DNA of 57,105 bases. It comes from Dehalococcoidia bacterium (GTDB lineage: Bacteria; Chloroflexota; Dehalococcoidia; Lucifugimonadales; UBA3495). A program made the position numbers and the translations under genes. Where the stretch lies: assembly GCA_022825745.1 (NCBI GenBank), contig JAJDWF010000050.1, positions 1-57,105 of the forward strand, given 5' to 3'. The notes under the pieces were generated by a model. It was given only the letters and a program-made list of their open reading frames with translations, did no database searches and had not been told where the DNA came from. Position 1 is the stretch's first letter. Each line of letters starts with the position of its first letter. Shown piece after piece: positions 1 through 9,649 of the stretch.

Positions 1-753
1 GACGCCGCCCGCGCCGGCGTCGTGGCCGCCAAACTGGTGCGCGACGGTTTCACCTCCAGCGACGACGCACTGGAGGGGCGGTTCGGATTCATTCGCGCCT
101 TCTCCGGCGGCGAGGGTTTCGACAGCGACCAGGTCGTGCAGAACCTTGGCAACAAGCTCTACATGATGAACTCGGGCATCGAAATCAAGAAGTACCCCTG
201 CTGCGGCAGCGCCCACCTGGCCCTGGATGCCACCTTCGACCTGCTCTCCCAGTCCGCCATCGACCCGGACGCTGTGGACCGCATCGACGTGATGGTGGAC
301 TTCGACCCGCCCCGCTCTCTGATCCACTCCCGCCCAGTGTCGTCCCTGGAGGGCAAGTTCAGCATCCAGTATTGCCTGGCCGCCGCCCTGCTGGACCAAC
401 GGGTCGGGTTGCAGTCCTTCACCGACGATCAGGTGATGCGCCCCGAAGCCCAGGCGCTCATCCCACGCATCGACATGCGCCGTATCCCCGGCAACGAGGG
501 CCAGCCCAGCTGGACCGAGGGCTACCACCAGGTTGACGTCCAACTAAAGGACGGCAGCATCCTCCGCCAGCAGGCCCACCGTGCCAACACCGGCGCCCTG
601 CGCGGCGTGACCATGGACGACGTCCGCGAGAAATTCCGCGACTGCGCCTCCCAGCTACTCTCCGAAGCAACCACCGCGGAAGTCCTCTCCTACCTCGACT
701 CCCTGGAGGAAGGAACCCCCATCACAGCCCTCACCGACCTGCTCCGATCCTGA
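1..753 (+). CDS. MmgE/PrpD family protein, C-terminal part (5' end outside window)
   Basis: The frame is open from the first base, so the true start lies upstream; about 250 residues are visible. The motif KKYPCCGSAH (residues 63-72 of the visible part) matches the conserved K-x-Y-P-C-C...H segment of MmgE/PrpD enzymes, the family of 2-methylcitrate dehydratase and cis-aconitate decarboxylase. The visible part corresponds to the C-terminal lid domain. These cytoplasmic enzymes add or remove water or CO2 on branched di- and tricarboxylic acids. The true substrate cannot be read from the sequence, and many environmental members are uncharacterised. It is convergent with the LLM oxidoreductase that follows. 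Confidence 0.85.
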   Translation, partial: DAARAGVVAAKLVRDGFTSSDDALEGRFGFIRAFSGGEGFDSDQVVQNLGNKLYMMNSGIEIKKYPCCGSAHLALDATFDLLSQSAIDPDAVDRIDVMVDFDPPRSLIHSRPVSSLEGKFSIQYCLAAALLDQRVGLQSFTDDQVMRPEAQALIPRIDMRRIPGNEGQPSWTEGYHQVDVQLKDGSILRQQAHRANTGALRGVTMDDVREKFRDCASQLLSEATTAEVLSYLDSLEEGTPITALTDLLRS

Positions 754-800
754 AGTCGCGGAACGGCACACTGGATGAAGAAGTGGTGCCCCGGTAAGTT

Positions 801-1853
801 CTATTCCCGAAACTCGGGCATCACTTCCTTCGCGAAAAGTTCCATCGAACGCATCACCCTGGCATGCTCCATGCTGCCGAACGACATGCTCGCCCCAAAG
901 TATCCGATCCCGTGCTCGTCCCGCAGCCTGGTGATTCGGTCCACGCACTGCTCCGGCGTCCCGAAGTAAACCGTGCCATCCAGCTCCGATTCATAGCTGG
1001 CCGGCTCCGCGGTACGGGTCCGCCGCCAGTGGTCCAGGTCCACGTTGATCTCGTCGCCGTGCGTCAGCGTGCGCCGGTAGCCGGCCAGGTCTCGCACCCA
1101 CGTCAGCGACTCGCGCGGGTACTCGCGCGCCGCGCGCTCGTCCTCATCCAGGTACACGAACCGGAAGTACGGCATCTCCGCCACCGGCAGTTCCTTGCCG
1201 GCCGCCGCGCACCGCTCGGCATACAGCGAAAACAGCCCCAGGTTGTCCGCCTCCGGCGTCGAAAAGCTGGTCAGAATCGGCAGGTCCCGCTCAACGGCTA
1301 CGTCCACGCTGGCCGGCGTGCGCGACACGGCCAGGTACACCGGCGGATGGGGTTTCTGTACCGGTCTTGGAGCTATCGTCAGGTCTTTCACCGAGTAAAA
1401 CTCGCCCTGGAACGAGAAATCGTCCTCGGTCCACAGCCCCAGGATGATGTCCAGCGCCTCTTTCGTTCGCGCGTCCCGGGTGTCAAAGTCGATGCCGAAG
1501 TTGCCGTACTCGTAATCCGCCGACCCGCGCCCGACCCCGAAGTCCAGCCGTCCGTGACTCAGCACGTCCAGCATCGCGCTCTCCTCGGCCAGGAATATCG
1601 GATTGTGGAACGGCAGCACGCTCACGCCGGCCCCGATGCGGATTTTCTTTGTCCGCCCCGCGATGTGAGTCAGCAGCGGCATCAGGGATGGGCAGATCCC
1701 GTACCGGCTGGAGTGGTGCTCCGCGATCCAGATCGAATCGAACCCCAGCTCCTCGGCATACTCGGCCTGCTCCACCATCTCGTCAAAAATCCGGCTCTGC
1801 GCCCCAACCTCCGCCTCCGTCCACGACCCCAGCAAAAACAGGGCAAACTTCAT
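801..1853 (-). CDS. LLM class flavin-dependent oxidoreductase
   Basis: 350 residues with the bacterial luciferase-like TIM-barrel pattern: N-terminal MKFALFLLGSW strand, GFDSIWIAEHHSS near residue 38 (the EHH signature of the luciferase/alkanal monooxygenase branch), an IRIGAGVSVLPFHNP segment and GRLDFGVGRGS near residue 100. These enzymes use reduced FMN (or F420) to oxygenate or reduce small organic substrates in the cytoplasm. I chose the ATG at 1853 over a TTG 21 nt upstream because GGAGG lies 11 nt before it. It is divergent from the LVIVD-repeat gene. The substrate is unknown. Confidence 0.88.
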   Translation of the reverse strand: MKFALFLLGSWTEAEVGAQSRIFDEMVEQAEYAEELGFDSIWIAEHHSSRYGICPSLMPLLTHIAGRTKKIRIGAGVSVLPFHNPIFLAEESAMLDVLSHGRLDFGVGRGSADYEYGNFGIDFDTRDARTKEALDIILGLWTEDDFSFQGEFYSVKDLTIAPRPVQKPHPPVYLAVSRTPASVDVAVERDLPILTSFSTPEADNLGLFSLYAERCAAAGKELPVAEMPYFRFVYLDEDERAAREYPRESLTWVRDLAGYRRTLTHGDEINVDLDHWRRTRTAEPASYESELDGTVYFGTPEQCVDRITRLRDEHGIGYFGASMSFGSMEHARVMRSMELFAKEVMPEFRE

Positions 1854-2011
1854 AATCGACCGCGCCTCCTTCAATCCACCGTGGCCGGCATTCTACAAGC
1901 ATTCGCCAGCGCCTGCGCATTCGTCGTCCAGCCACCCGCGATGATACACTGCGCCCAGGCATCTGACACGAAACTTTGAAGGTTGCGCTCAAACGGCGCC
2001 GGAGGGACTTC

Positions 2012-3226
2012 ATGGTAACCCAAGCTGCTGAAACCAGGAACATGAAGCTGATTGCCCACGTCGATCTCAAGGGGCATAACAACATCGGCGAGGGCGTTGA
2101 CCTGCACCAGACCGCCGGCGGGCGCCGCATCCTTTACATGGCCCACGAGAGCGCCCCAAAGGACTTCACGAGCGTTGACGTCACCGACCTCGCCAACCCC
2201 CGGGTGGTGGCCCAGACCGACCTCAACTACGACCACCTGCGTTCCAACTCTCTGTCCATCTTCGGCGATACCATGCTCGTGGCCTACCAGTCCCGCGAAC
2301 ACGGCCAGCCCGGAACCGGCATGGGCGTCTTCGACATCAGCGACCCGGAGAATCCTCAGCGCATCGCCTTCTGGGACGCCCAGGGGCCCGGCTCCCGCGG
2401 CTGCCACTGCCTCTGGTGGGTGGACGGCGACTACGCCCACCTGGCCAGCGGTACGCCCGATTCACGACCCACCGACCCCAAGGACGACCAGTTCTACGTC
2501 ATCATGGATGTGTCCAATCCCGCCAACCCCCAGGAAGCCGGCCGCTGGTGGCTGCCCGGCACCCAGGAGGGCGACGACGCGCCGCTGCCGGAACGCCATC
2601 CCTATCTCGACGTGGGCCACAGCGTCCACAACACCAACGTGTACCCCAACCGGCCCGACCGTGCCTATTGCGGCTGGAAGGACTCCGGCGTCATCACCCT
2701 GGACATCTCCGATGTGTCCCGCCCGCAGGTGGTCGCCCAGCTCAACTACGCGCCGCCGTTCCCCGGGTTCACCCACACCGTCCTGCCCCTGTTCAGCCGC
2801 GACCTGCTGGTGGTCACCCAGGAGGCCACCGCTACCGGCGGCGCGGACTATCCCAAACTGGTCTGGCTGATGGACAATCGGCTGGAGACCAACCCCGTGA
2901 TCATCAGCACCCTGCCCATGCAGGACACCGACGATTTCTTCAGCCGACCGGGCCGCTACGGGGCGCACAACATCCACGAAAACCGTCCCGGCCCGCTGTC
3001 CCTGCAATCTGACACCCTGGTGTACGCCACCTTCTTCAACGGCGGCATCCGCGTCTTCGACACCACCAACCCCTTCCAACCCCAGGAAGTCGCTTACTAC
3101 ATCCCCCAGATCCCGGAAGGCGCCGAAGCCAACGGCATCAACGACGTCCACGTCGACGAAAACGGCATCATGTACGTAGTCGACCGCCTCCACGGCGGCC
3201 TCTACATCCTGGAACTGAACCTCTGA
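2012..3226 (+). CDS. LVIVD-repeat beta-propeller protein
   Basis: 404 residues. Repeated blades of the type V-x-D-[IV]-[ST]-x-P-x-x-P are visible (VDVTDLANPRVV, FDISDPENPQRI, MDVSNPANPQEA, LDISDVSRPQVV, FDTTNPFQPQEV), which is the LVIVD repeat. It also has several His/Asp-rich loops such as GHSVHNTNVYPN. The start is the ATG at 2012 with GGAGG 6 nt upstream; a longer reading from TTG at 1976 has no ribosome site. No clear signal peptide is seen, so it may be cytoplasmic. Such propellers are often lactonase-like or binding scaffolds; no catalytic role can be assigned. It lies upstream of a cupin and an MBL hydrolase on the same strand. Confidence 0.8.
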   Translation: MVTQAAETRNMKLIAHVDLKGHNNIGEGVDLHQTAGGRRILYMAHESAPKDFTSVDVTDLANPRVVAQTDLNYDHLRSNSLSIFGDTMLVAYQSREHGQPGTGMGVFDISDPENPQRIAFWDAQGPGSRGCHCLWWVDGDYAHLASGTPDSRPTDPKDDQFYVIMDVSNPANPQEAGRWWLPGTQEGDDAPLPERHPYLDVGHSVHNTNVYPNRPDRAYCGWKDSGVITLDISDVSRPQVVAQLNYAPPFPGFTHTVLPLFSRDLLVVTQEATATGGADYPKLVWLMDNRLETNPVIISTLPMQDTDDFFSRPGRYGAHNIHENRPGPLSLQSDTLVYATFFNGGIRVFDTTNPFQPQEVAYYIPQIPEGAEANGINDVHVDENGIMYVVDRLHGGLYILELNL

Positions 3227-3277
3227 ACCCGGTGCCGAGACACGGTGCGCCGGACTAGACACAGGAGACTTTGACCC

Positions 3278-3655
3278 ATGAACATCCAAACCTTGCAACA
3301 AAGTCCGCGCAACCACCGGGGCGGCCAGGTATCGCACCTGCTGCTTGGAGCGGGACAGTTCGGCTCCGAGAACCTGGCCGTCACCTGGGTTGAGGGCGAA
3401 CCGGGCAGCGAGCAGGCCGTCCACTCCCACCAGGGGCGCGAACAGGTGTACGTCATTATGCAGGGACGCGGCGCCATGCGCGTCGGCGACGAGGTCGAGG
3501 AGGTCGGCCCCGGCACCCTCATTATGGTGCCGCCCGAAACCGACCACTCCATCCGCAACATCGGCGATGGAAAACTGATCTACGTTTCGTCCACGTCGCC
3601 GCCATTCGCCATGCAGGAGGGCAACACCAACTGGACCGCTCCGGCCGGGCAGTAA
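3278..3655 (+). CDS. Cupin domain protein
   Basis: 125 residues, a single cupin-2 domain. Metal ligands of motif 1 are visible as H49-S-H51-x3-E55, with a second-motif histidine at H90 (PPETDHSI). The ATG is preceded by CAGGAG. Small cupins act as metal-dependent isomerases, dioxygenases or sugar/aromatic binding proteins. It lies 51 nt after the LVIVD propeller and 41 nt before an MBL-fold hydrolase on the same strand, so these probably form one transcription unit, perhaps acting on one substrate. The exact reaction is unknown. Confidence 0.85.
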   Translation: MNIQTLQQSPRNHRGGQVSHLLLGAGQFGSENLAVTWVEGEPGSEQAVHSHQGREQVYVIMQGRGAMRVGDEVEEVGPGTLIMVPPETDHSIRNIGDGKLIYVSSTSPPFAMQEGNTNWTAPAGQ

Positions 3656-3696
3656 AACTGACTGCTCTGCGATAGGGTCTCGTTGCAGGAGGCACC

Positions 3697-4557
3697 ATGG
3701 CTGAAATCTACACCCTGGGCGCCGGCACGCCCACGCCGACTCCCACCCGCTTCGGCAGCTCCCACGTGCTCAAGCTGGGCGACCAACTCCTGATGTTCGA
3801 CTGTGGGCCGGCCACCACTCACAAGCTGGTCAAGGCCGGGCTGTTCCCTACCCAGGTGGACTACCTTTTCTTCACCCACCACCATTTCGACCATGACATC
3901 GACTATCCCTGCTTCCTGCTCTGCCGTTGGGATCAGAGCGTCGGCAAGGAGAACAAGCTTCAGGTATTCGGCCCCGACCTGACCGAGCGGATTACCGAGG
4001 GCATCCTGGGCGAAAACGGCCTGTTCTCCCACGACTGGAAGGCCCGGGTCAACCACCCGCTGAGCCAGCAGGTCTTTGTCAACCGGGGCGGTACCCTGCC
4101 TCGTCCCGCTCCGTCCGTCGATGCCCGCGATGTCGGGCCGGGCAAGGTTTTCGCCGGACCGGATTGGGAAGTCACGGCCGCGCCCGCCGAGCACGTGCAG
4201 CCCTATCTGGACTCCCTGGCCTACCGGGTCGATTCCCCTGACGGCAGCATAATCTTCACCGGCGACACCCAGCCCTGCGACTCGGTCACCGAGCTGGCTC
4301 GCGGCGCCGACATGATGCTCTGCATGTGCTGGGACGACCAGGCGGTGATGGACGCCAACGGCGAGTACGCCGGCCAGTGCGGCACCACCGGCGCGGCACG
4401 CATGGCCCAGGCCGCCGGCGTGAAAAAGCTGGTGCTCGTCCACATCGGCCCCCATCTCTCCGCCCACGGCCCCATGGAGCAGGGTATCGGCGACATCAGC
4501 CGCCTCTACGACGGCGAAGTTGTCTTCTCTGAAGAACTGATGCGCCTTCAGTTGTAA
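3697..4557 (+). CDS. Metallo-beta-lactamase fold hydrolase (RNase Z-like)
   Basis: 286 residues with an intact H61-x-H63-x-D65-H66 metal site (THHHFDHD), the FTGDTQ aspartate near residue 190 and LVHIGPH near residue 250. The start MAEIYTLGAGTPTPTPTRFG, with a loop for substrate, resembles the RNase Z/arylsulfatase-like branch of the MBL superfamily. The ribosome site GCAGGAGG lies just upstream. tRNA processing is possible, but the environment of cupin, propeller and LLM enzyme suggests a small-molecule hydrolase such as a lactonase or arylsulfatase. I favour a catabolic hydrolase, with moderate confidence on function. Confidence 0.85.
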   Translation: MAEIYTLGAGTPTPTPTRFGSSHVLKLGDQLLMFDCGPATTHKLVKAGLFPTQVDYLFFTHHHFDHDIDYPCFLLCRWDQSVGKENKLQVFGPDLTERITEGILGENGLFSHDWKARVNHPLSQQVFVNRGGTLPRPAPSVDARDVGPGKVFAGPDWEVTAAPAEHVQPYLDSLAYRVDSPDGSIIFTGDTQPCDSVTELARGADMMLCMCWDDQAVMDANGEYAGQCGTTGAARMAQAAGVKKLVLVHIGPHLSAHGPMEQGIGDISRLYDGEVVFSEELMRLQL

Positions 4558-4670
4558 CGCAAAGCCGGCTTGAGGCTCTTGCGGCCAACGCCCGACCTCA
4601 ACGATAATGCCATTCGAGGCGTTCCTCCAGCGTCTCCACCGTTCCCAAATTTGCTTTTCCAGAGGTTCTT

Positions 4671-5744
4671 ATGGCTATCGAGTTCTGGGCCATGGGCCGC
4701 CCCTACGCCGGCGGTCCCGGCTCCCCGGAATTCAACGGCGTGCGCCAGGCGGTCCGCGCCGAGGAAATCGGGTTCGACGGCATTGTCTATGTTGATTCCC
4801 AAAACCGCTACGGCGACACCTACGTGTGCATGGCCCTGGCCGCTCATGCCACCTCCACCGTCAAGCTGGGCACCGGGGTCACCAATTCCTTCACTCGCCA
4901 CCCCGCCGTCACCGCGTCGGCCATTGCCACCGTGCAGGTCGAGAGCGAAGGGCGGGCCTACCTGGGCATCGCCCGAGGCGACTCGGCCCTCGCTCATCTG
5001 GGCCGCGCGCCCGATTCCGTCCCCAAGTTCGAAGACTACCTCCGGAGGGTTCAAGCATACCTCCGGGCCGAGGATGTCCCCTTCGAAGCCGGCGGCGACA
5101 TCAATTCCGTCGGTCTTGCCGACTACCGCGATTCCAGCGTCATATTCTGGATCGACGACGTCAAGCCCCCCAAGGTGCCCGTGGACGTGGCGGCCACCGG
5201 CCCCAAGGTAATCGCTGCCGCCGCCCGCCACGCCGACAGCGTTACCTTCAACGTCGGCGCGGATGTGGGACGTGTCCGGTGGGGCATGGACGTTGCCCGC
5301 TCTGCCCGCGCCGAAGCCGGCCTCCCGCCCGATACATCCTTCGGCGCCTACGTCCCTCTCGTGGTGCACGACGATCCCCAGGAAGCCATGCGCATCGGCG
5401 TCGCGGAGGTTGCCCTGTTCGCCCGATTTTCCGCCATGTACGGTACCGTAGTCGGCCCGTCCTCCAGGGAGCAGCGGGAGGTCATGCGCAGCATCCACGA
5501 AGCTTACGACATGCACCATCACGGTTTCACCGGCGGCCCGCAGGAACAGGCGGTCACCACGGATTTCGCCCGCGATTTCGGCATCTTCGGCCCTCCCACC
5601 TACTGCGCCGACCGCCTGGCGGAACTCATCGACCTCGGAGTCGAACGGTTCATCCTCAGGGGTCTGTCCCTGGACCCCGCCGACCCCAACTCCAAGTCCT
5701 CCGAGCGCTTTATCCAGGAGGTGGCTCCCCTGCTCCGCGACTAG
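4671..5744 (+). CDS. LLM class oxidoreductase, probably F420-dependent (Mer-like)
   Basis: 357 residues. GTGVTNSFTRHPAVTASAIA near residue 65 and a GIARGDSALAHLG segment near residue 100 are typical of methylenetetrahydromethanopterin-reductase-like F420 enzymes rather than of FMN luciferases. The same signature occurs in the minus-strand gene at 24975. F420 carries hydride to or from substrates such as alcohols, enones and nitro compounds. The ATG has AGAGG 7 nt upstream. The downstream exonuclease-like gene starts 14 nt after the stop. Its substrate is unknown, and no F420 biosynthesis gene is in the window. Confidence 0.87.
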   Translation: MAIEFWAMGRPYAGGPGSPEFNGVRQAVRAEEIGFDGIVYVDSQNRYGDTYVCMALAAHATSTVKLGTGVTNSFTRHPAVTASAIATVQVESEGRAYLGIARGDSALAHLGRAPDSVPKFEDYLRRVQAYLRAEDVPFEAGGDINSVGLADYRDSSVIFWIDDVKPPKVPVDVAATGPKVIAAAARHADSVTFNVGADVGRVRWGMDVARSARAEAGLPPDTSFGAYVPLVVHDDPQEAMRIGVAEVALFARFSAMYGTVVGPSSREQREVMRSIHEAYDMHHHGFTGGPQEQAVTTDFARDFGIFGPPTYCADRLAELIDLGVERFILRGLSLDPADPNSKSSERFIQEVAPLLRD

Positions 5745-5758
5745 GGGAGGCGTTTGCC

Positions 5759-6772
5759 GTGGAAGTGGTATTCGACCGGGGCGTGTATCTGCCCCAACTG
5801 GACCTGTGGCTCGATTCCCTGCGCCAACGCGATTCGTCGGTCGTATCCCACGCCCATTCCGACCACGTCGCGCGCCACCGCCGCCCGGTGTTGACTCACG
5901 GGACTCGTACCCTGCTCGGCGACTATTTCAGCCGTTCCGAGCCTGTCGAGCTTCAATACGGCGAACCCCTTGAGACGCCCCAACGCACCATAACCCTGCA
6001 CCCGGCCGGCCATTGCCTCGGTTCCGCCCAGACCCTGGTCACCGACCGTGCCACCGGCGAACGGCTCCTCTACACCGGCGATCTGCGCACCCAACCGTCG
6101 CCCATCAACAAACCCGCCGAAATCGTCCCCTGCGATACCCTGGTCATCGAAAGCACCTACGGCCGGCCCGACTACGTATTCCCGCCTCAGGAAGAGTCCA
6201 TCGCCACGGCCCTGCGCGTCGTCGCTCAATGGCTCGACCAGGGCGCCGTCCCGGTGGTGCTGGGCTGGCGGCTGGGCAAGGCCCAGGAAGCCCTGCATCA
6301 CCTCCTTGCCGCCGGCTTCTCCGTGGCGTGCGAGGAAGGCGTGTACGAGATCGCCGCTCGCTACGAGTCAACCGGCGTCCAGTTCCCCGGAAGCTATCGG
6401 GCGTTCGACGCCAATTGCAACGACGGCGAGGTCCTGCTCTTCCCTCCCGGCCGCAAATCCCGCGAGTCCATCACCCAGTGCTTGCCGGCGAGACGCTCCG
6501 CGCGCTACCTGGAGCTCACCGGATGGGCCGCCGGCAAGGGCGTCAAACCCTGGGGACGCGGCCGTCCCGGGGACTCCAGCCTCCCCTACAGCGACCACGC
6601 CGACTTCAACGACCTGGTAGCCTACGTTCGCGCCGTGCAGCCCCAGCGTGTGTACACCGTCTTCGGCTTCCCCGACCTGGCCGCCCACCTGCGCAAATTG
6701 GGCTACGCGGCAACCCACCTGGGCAAGAACGCCACCGCCGCCGACCAGGTCATGCAGATGCCCCTGCTCTAA
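5759..6772 (+). CDS. MBL-fold exonuclease-like protein (RNA/DNA processing type)
   Basis: 337 residues starting at GTG, with GGGGAGG 8 nt upstream. It has the nuclease-type MBL site H31-A-H33-S-D35-H36, GHCLGS near residue 85, YTGDLR near residue 105, ESTYGRPDY near residue 130 and YSDHADF near residue 280. This pattern matches the KEFG/Ysh1-like group annotated as ligase-associated or mRNA 3'-end-processing exonucleases (COG1236). The length fits that family. No ATP-dependent ligase gene lies next to it. It is likely a cytoplasmic nuclease. Confidence 0.8.
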   Translation: MEVVFDRGVYLPQLDLWLDSLRQRDSSVVSHAHSDHVARHRRPVLTHGTRTLLGDYFSRSEPVELQYGEPLETPQRTITLHPAGHCLGSAQTLVTDRATGERLLYTGDLRTQPSPINKPAEIVPCDTLVIESTYGRPDYVFPPQEESIATALRVVAQWLDQGAVPVVLGWRLGKAQEALHHLLAAGFSVACEEGVYEIAARYESTGVQFPGSYRAFDANCNDGEVLLFPPGRKSRESITQCLPARRSARYLELTGWAAGKGVKPWGRGRPGDSSLPYSDHADFNDLVAYVRAVQPQRVYTVFGFPDLAAHLRKLGYAATHLGKNATAADQVMQMPLL

Positions 6773-6789
6773 CCGGCGGCGCCCAAAAC

Positions 6790-6818
6790 GTAAGGGCAGG
6801 TTTCAAACCTGCCCCCAC
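6790..6818. repeat. 29-nt palindromic repeat, copy A
   Basis: 10-nt arms GTAAGGGCAG and CTGCCCCCAC flank the core GTTTCAAAC. It is 26/29 identical to the copy at 55576-55604 and shares arms and length with 24950-24978. It sits between two convergent genes. Read on the minus strand the hairpin is followed by TTACGTTTT, so it could also end the leuA transcript. Confidence 0.8.
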
Positions 6819-6844
6819 GCATTGTTCTCAACCGCTCGGATAAT

Positions 6845-8404
6845 CTAGTCCGGCGTCGTCCCCACGGCCGGCAGCGCCGCCTCTTCGTCCGCCGCCAGCA
6901 TCCGGTTCATCGCGCTCAGGTACGCCTGCGCGCTGGCGACAATGATGTCGGTGTTCGCGCCCCGGCCCGAGAAGATGCGACCCGCGTTCTCGACGCGCAT
7001 CGTCACCGAACCCACCGAGTCGCGCCCTTCCGTTACGGCCTGCACCTGGAAGTCCTCAATTCGCGCCGTCGCCCCGATCACCCGGTCGATGGCTTTGCAC
7101 ACCGCGTCCACCGGGCCGTTGCCCGTCGAGGCGTCGGTGCGCGTTTCACCGTCCGGCCCGATCAGCCGCACCGTCGCGGTGGGGATGTCCTTGTCCCCGC
7201 CGGTGAAGTGCACCGTCTCCAGCGAGTACGTGATCGGCTCCGACGCGGAGCGGTTCTCCTCGTCCATCAGGATTTCCAAATCCCGGTCGGTGATTTCCGG
7301 CTTCTTGTCGGCCAGTTCCAGGAACCGCTGATAGACTCCGGTGACTTCTTCCCGGTCCAGCGCGTAGCCCAGCGTCTCCAGACGGGCCTGCAAACCGGCG
7401 CGGCCGCTGAGCTTGCCCAGCACCAGCTGTACGTCCGGCGGCAACCCGACTCGCTCCGGCTGCATCACCTCGTAGGTGGAACGGTCCTTCAGCACCCCGT
7501 CCTGGTGGATGCCGGAAGCGTGGCGGAAGGCGTTTTCGCCCACGATGGCCTTGTTGGCCTGCACGTTCATGCCGGTGATGCGGCTCACCAGCCGGCTGCT
7601 GGGATAGATTTGCGTGGTGTCCACGTTCAAATCAACGCCGAACAGGTCCTTGCGCGTGTCCAGCGCCATAATGATCTCTTCCAGCGAGGCGTTGCCCGCT
7701 CGCTCGCCGATGCCGTTGATGCAGCCCTCGACCTGCCGCGCGCCCACCTCGATGGCCGCCAGGCTGTTGGACACCGCCAACCCCAGGTCGTTGTGGCAGT
7801 GCACGGACAAGGTGACGCCGTCGATGCCGGGCACGTTCTGCTGGATGTCGTTCAGCATGGTCTGGAAGTCCGACGGGATCGCGTAACCCACCGTGTCGGC
7901 GATGTTGATGGTGGTCGCGCCCACCTTGATGACCTCTTCCAGCATCCGGTACAGGTATTCCCGGTTGGTGCGGGTGGCGTCCATCGGCGAAAATTCCACG
8001 TCGTCGCAATAGCCCTTGGCACGCGAGACCATCTCCACGGCCATGGACATCACGTCTTCCCGGTCCTTCCGCAACTGGTGCATCTGGTGGATTTCCGAGG
8101 ATGACAGGAACACGTGGATGCGAGGCTTGGCCGCGCCCTTGATGGCGTTCCATGCCGCGTCCACGTCGCCGGCCACCGCCCGGGACAGCGAGCAGATGAC
8201 GGGCCCTTCCACTTCGTTGGCAATGCGGGACACCGCCTCGAAGTCGCCGGGCGAACTGGCGGCGAATCCGGCCTCGATGATGTCAACCTTCATGCGGGCC
8301 AGCTGCCGCGCGATTTGCATCTTTTCGTCCACCGTCATGCCGATGCCGGCGGACTGTTCACCGTCGCGCAGCGTGGTATCCAGAAACTTTACTTGTGCAG
8401 CCAT
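6845..8404 (-). CDS. leuA: 2-isopropylmalate synthase
   Basis: 519 residues. It condenses acetyl-CoA with 2-oxoisovalerate, the first committed step to leucine. Visible: [11 protein letters not shown] (residues 8-18) with the metal-binding Asp, [10 protein letters not shown] near residue 205, and [23 protein letters not shown] residues near 225. The C-terminal third, from about residue 395, is the LeuA dimer/regulatory domain, which binds leucine for feedback inhibition. The full length matches type-1 LeuA. The ATG has AAAGGAACC upstream. It is the last gene of ilvB-ilvN-ilvC-leuA, so it is probably under the T-box at 11991-12268. Confidence 0.96.
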   Translation of the reverse strand: MAAQVKFLDTTLRDGEQSAGIGMTVDEKMQIARQLARMKVDIIEAGFAASSPGDFEAVSRIANEVEGPVICSLSRAVAGDVDAAWNAIKGAAKPRIHVFLSSSEIHQMHQLRKDREDVMSMAVEMVSRAKGYCDDVEFSPMDATRTNREYLYRMLEEVIKVGATTINIADTVGYAIPSDFQTMLNDIQQNVPGIDGVTLSVHCHNDLGLAVSNSLAAIEVGARQVEGCINGIGERAGNASLEEIIMALDTRKDLFGVDLNVDTTQIYPSSRLVSRITGMNVQANKAIVGENAFRHASGIHQDGVLKDRSTYEVMQPERVGLPPDVQLVLGKLSGRAGLQARLETLGYALDREEVTGVYQRFLELADKKPEITDRDLEILMDEENRSASEPITYSLETVHFTGGDKDIPTATVRLIGPDGETRTDASTGNGPVDAVCKAIDRVIGATARIEDFQVQAVTEGRDSVGSVTMRVENAGRIFSGRGANTDIIVASAQAYLSAMNRMLAADEEAALPAVGTTPD

Positions 8405-8460
8405 TTTGGTTCCTTTCCTTCAGTGGGTGTGCGCCGCCTCGGGCGCGTTGGCGTTGACCG

Positions 8461-8574
8461 TCAGATCGTGGTTTTCGAGGAAAGGTGCGGCAGGCACACG
8501 CAGTCCACCGCAGCCAGCCCCGCCAAGACCAGCCTGCGATGGTGAACTGCTCTGCACAGTACCTCCATGCTCAT
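8461..8574 (-). CDS. Possible 37-aa small ORF between ilvC and leuA
   Basis: The 194-nt gap between ilvC and leuA holds an ATG-started frame of 37 codons preceded by GGAGGGTACG, a strong ribosome site with good spacing. The peptide begins MSMEVLCRAVHHRRLVLAGL and is not related to anything I recognise. It could be a translated spacer, a short membrane-interacting peptide, or chance. It is not a classic leader peptide because it lacks a run of Leu codons. The first two residues could also start at the second ATG. Confidence 0.35.
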   Translation of the reverse strand: MSMEVLCRAVHHRRLVLAGLAAVDCVCLPHLSSKTTI

Positions 8575-8598
8575 CGTACCCTCCTATTGGGTGGGAAA

Positions 8599-9609
8599 TT
8601 ACTCGATCTCCCGCGGGTTCAGCCACGGCATGATCTCCCGCAAGCCCCGGCCCACCTCGTGGATCCGGCTGGTGCGCGCCTCCTGCCGCAAACGCAGGAA
8701 GTTGTGCCGTCCCTCGTCGCACTCCGCCATCCATTCCTGGGCAAACGACCCGCTCTGGATGTCGTCGAGAACGCGGTGCATGTTGTCGCGCACGTGGTCG
8801 TCCACCACCCGCGTTCCCCGCGTCAGGTCGCCGTACTCCGCCGTGTCGCTCACCGAGTACCGCATGTAGTTGAACCCGCCCTGCTGGATCAGGTCAACGA
8901 TCATCTTCAGCTCGTGCAGGCACTCGAAGTACGCGATTTCCGGCGGATAGCCCCGTTCCACCAGCGTCTCGAAGGCCAGGTTGATCAGCGCCGTAACGCC
9001 GCCGCACAACACCGACTGCTCGCCGAACAGGTCGCTCTCCGTTTCGTCCTTGAACGTGGTTTCCAACACGCCGGCCCGCGCGCAGCCGATCCCGGCGGCG
9101 TAGGCCAGCCCGATGTTCTTCGCGTTACCCGTTGCGTCCTGGTGCACCGCCAGCAGGCACGGTACGCCGATGCCCTGCTCCACAAAGTGCTCACGCATCC
9201 GGTGGCCCGGAGCCTTGGGCGCGATCATCATCACGTCCACCGTCGGGGGCGGCACCACGAACTGGTAGTGGATGGTGAAGCCGTGGGCGAACATCAGCGC
9301 CTTGCCCGGCCCCAGGTTGGGTTCGATCTCCTCCCGGTACACGTCCTTCTGCACGTGGTCGGGAATCGCCACCATCATCACGTCGGCCTCTTTGGCCACC
9401 TCGGCCACGCTGCCGACTTCCAGTCCGGCATCCCGCGCCGCCTGCCGGCTGGCGCTGCCCTCGTACAGGCCCACCATGACCTTGACCCCGCTGTCGTGCA
9501 GGTTGAGGGCATGGGCGTGTCCCTGGCTGCCGTAGCCAATCATCCCCACCGTCTTCCCGTCCAATACGGAGAGATCGGCATCCTTCTCGGTGTAGATATT
9601 AACTGCCAT
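8599..9609 (-). CDS. ilvC: Ketol-acid reductoisomerase (NADP+)
   Basis: 336 residues, class I length. It converts 2-acetolactate or acetohydroxybutyrate to the dihydroxy acid (valine, leucine and isoleucine pathways) with Mg2+ and NADPH. The Rossmann motif [16 protein letters not shown] is at residues 22-37. Catalytic-domain segments include FAHGFTIHY near 108, [13 protein letters not shown] near 130 and an [13 protein letters not shown] helix near 228. The ATG has AGGATG upstream. It lies 40 nt downstream of ilvN in the same operon. Confidence 0.97.
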   Translation of the reverse strand: MAVNIYTEKDADLSVLDGKTVGMIGYGSQGHAHALNLHDSGVKVMVGLYEGSASRQAARDAGLEVGSVAEVAKEADVMMVAIPDHVQKDVYREEIEPNLGPGKALMFAHGFTIHYQFVVPPPTVDVMMIAPKAPGHRMREHFVEQGIGVPCLLAVHQDATGNAKNIGLAYAAGIGCARAGVLETTFKDETESDLFGEQSVLCGGVTALINLAFETLVERGYPPEIAYFECLHELKMIVDLIQQGGFNYMRYSVSDTAEYGDLTRGTRVVDDHVRDNMHRVLDDIQSGSFAQEWMAECDEGRHNFLRLRQEARTSRIHEVGRGLREIMPWLNPREIE

Positions 9610-9649
9610 TCTATTTCATCCTTGTGATTGTCCGTCGTTTGCTTGGGAC

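Noticed and set aside
864..1979. 371-codon plus-strand frame opposite the first LLM gene
   Set aside because: The opposite strand has a clear LLM protein with a good start; this frame has no domain.
2462..3547. 361-codon minus-strand frame opposite the LVIVD propeller and cupin
   Set aside because: Antisense of two recognised genes, with no ribosome site or domain.
4826..5758. Upstream extension of the exonuclease frame across the LLM gene
   Set aside because: The frame stays open by chance; the protein part is arginine/proline-rich noise and GTG at 5759 has the ribosome site.
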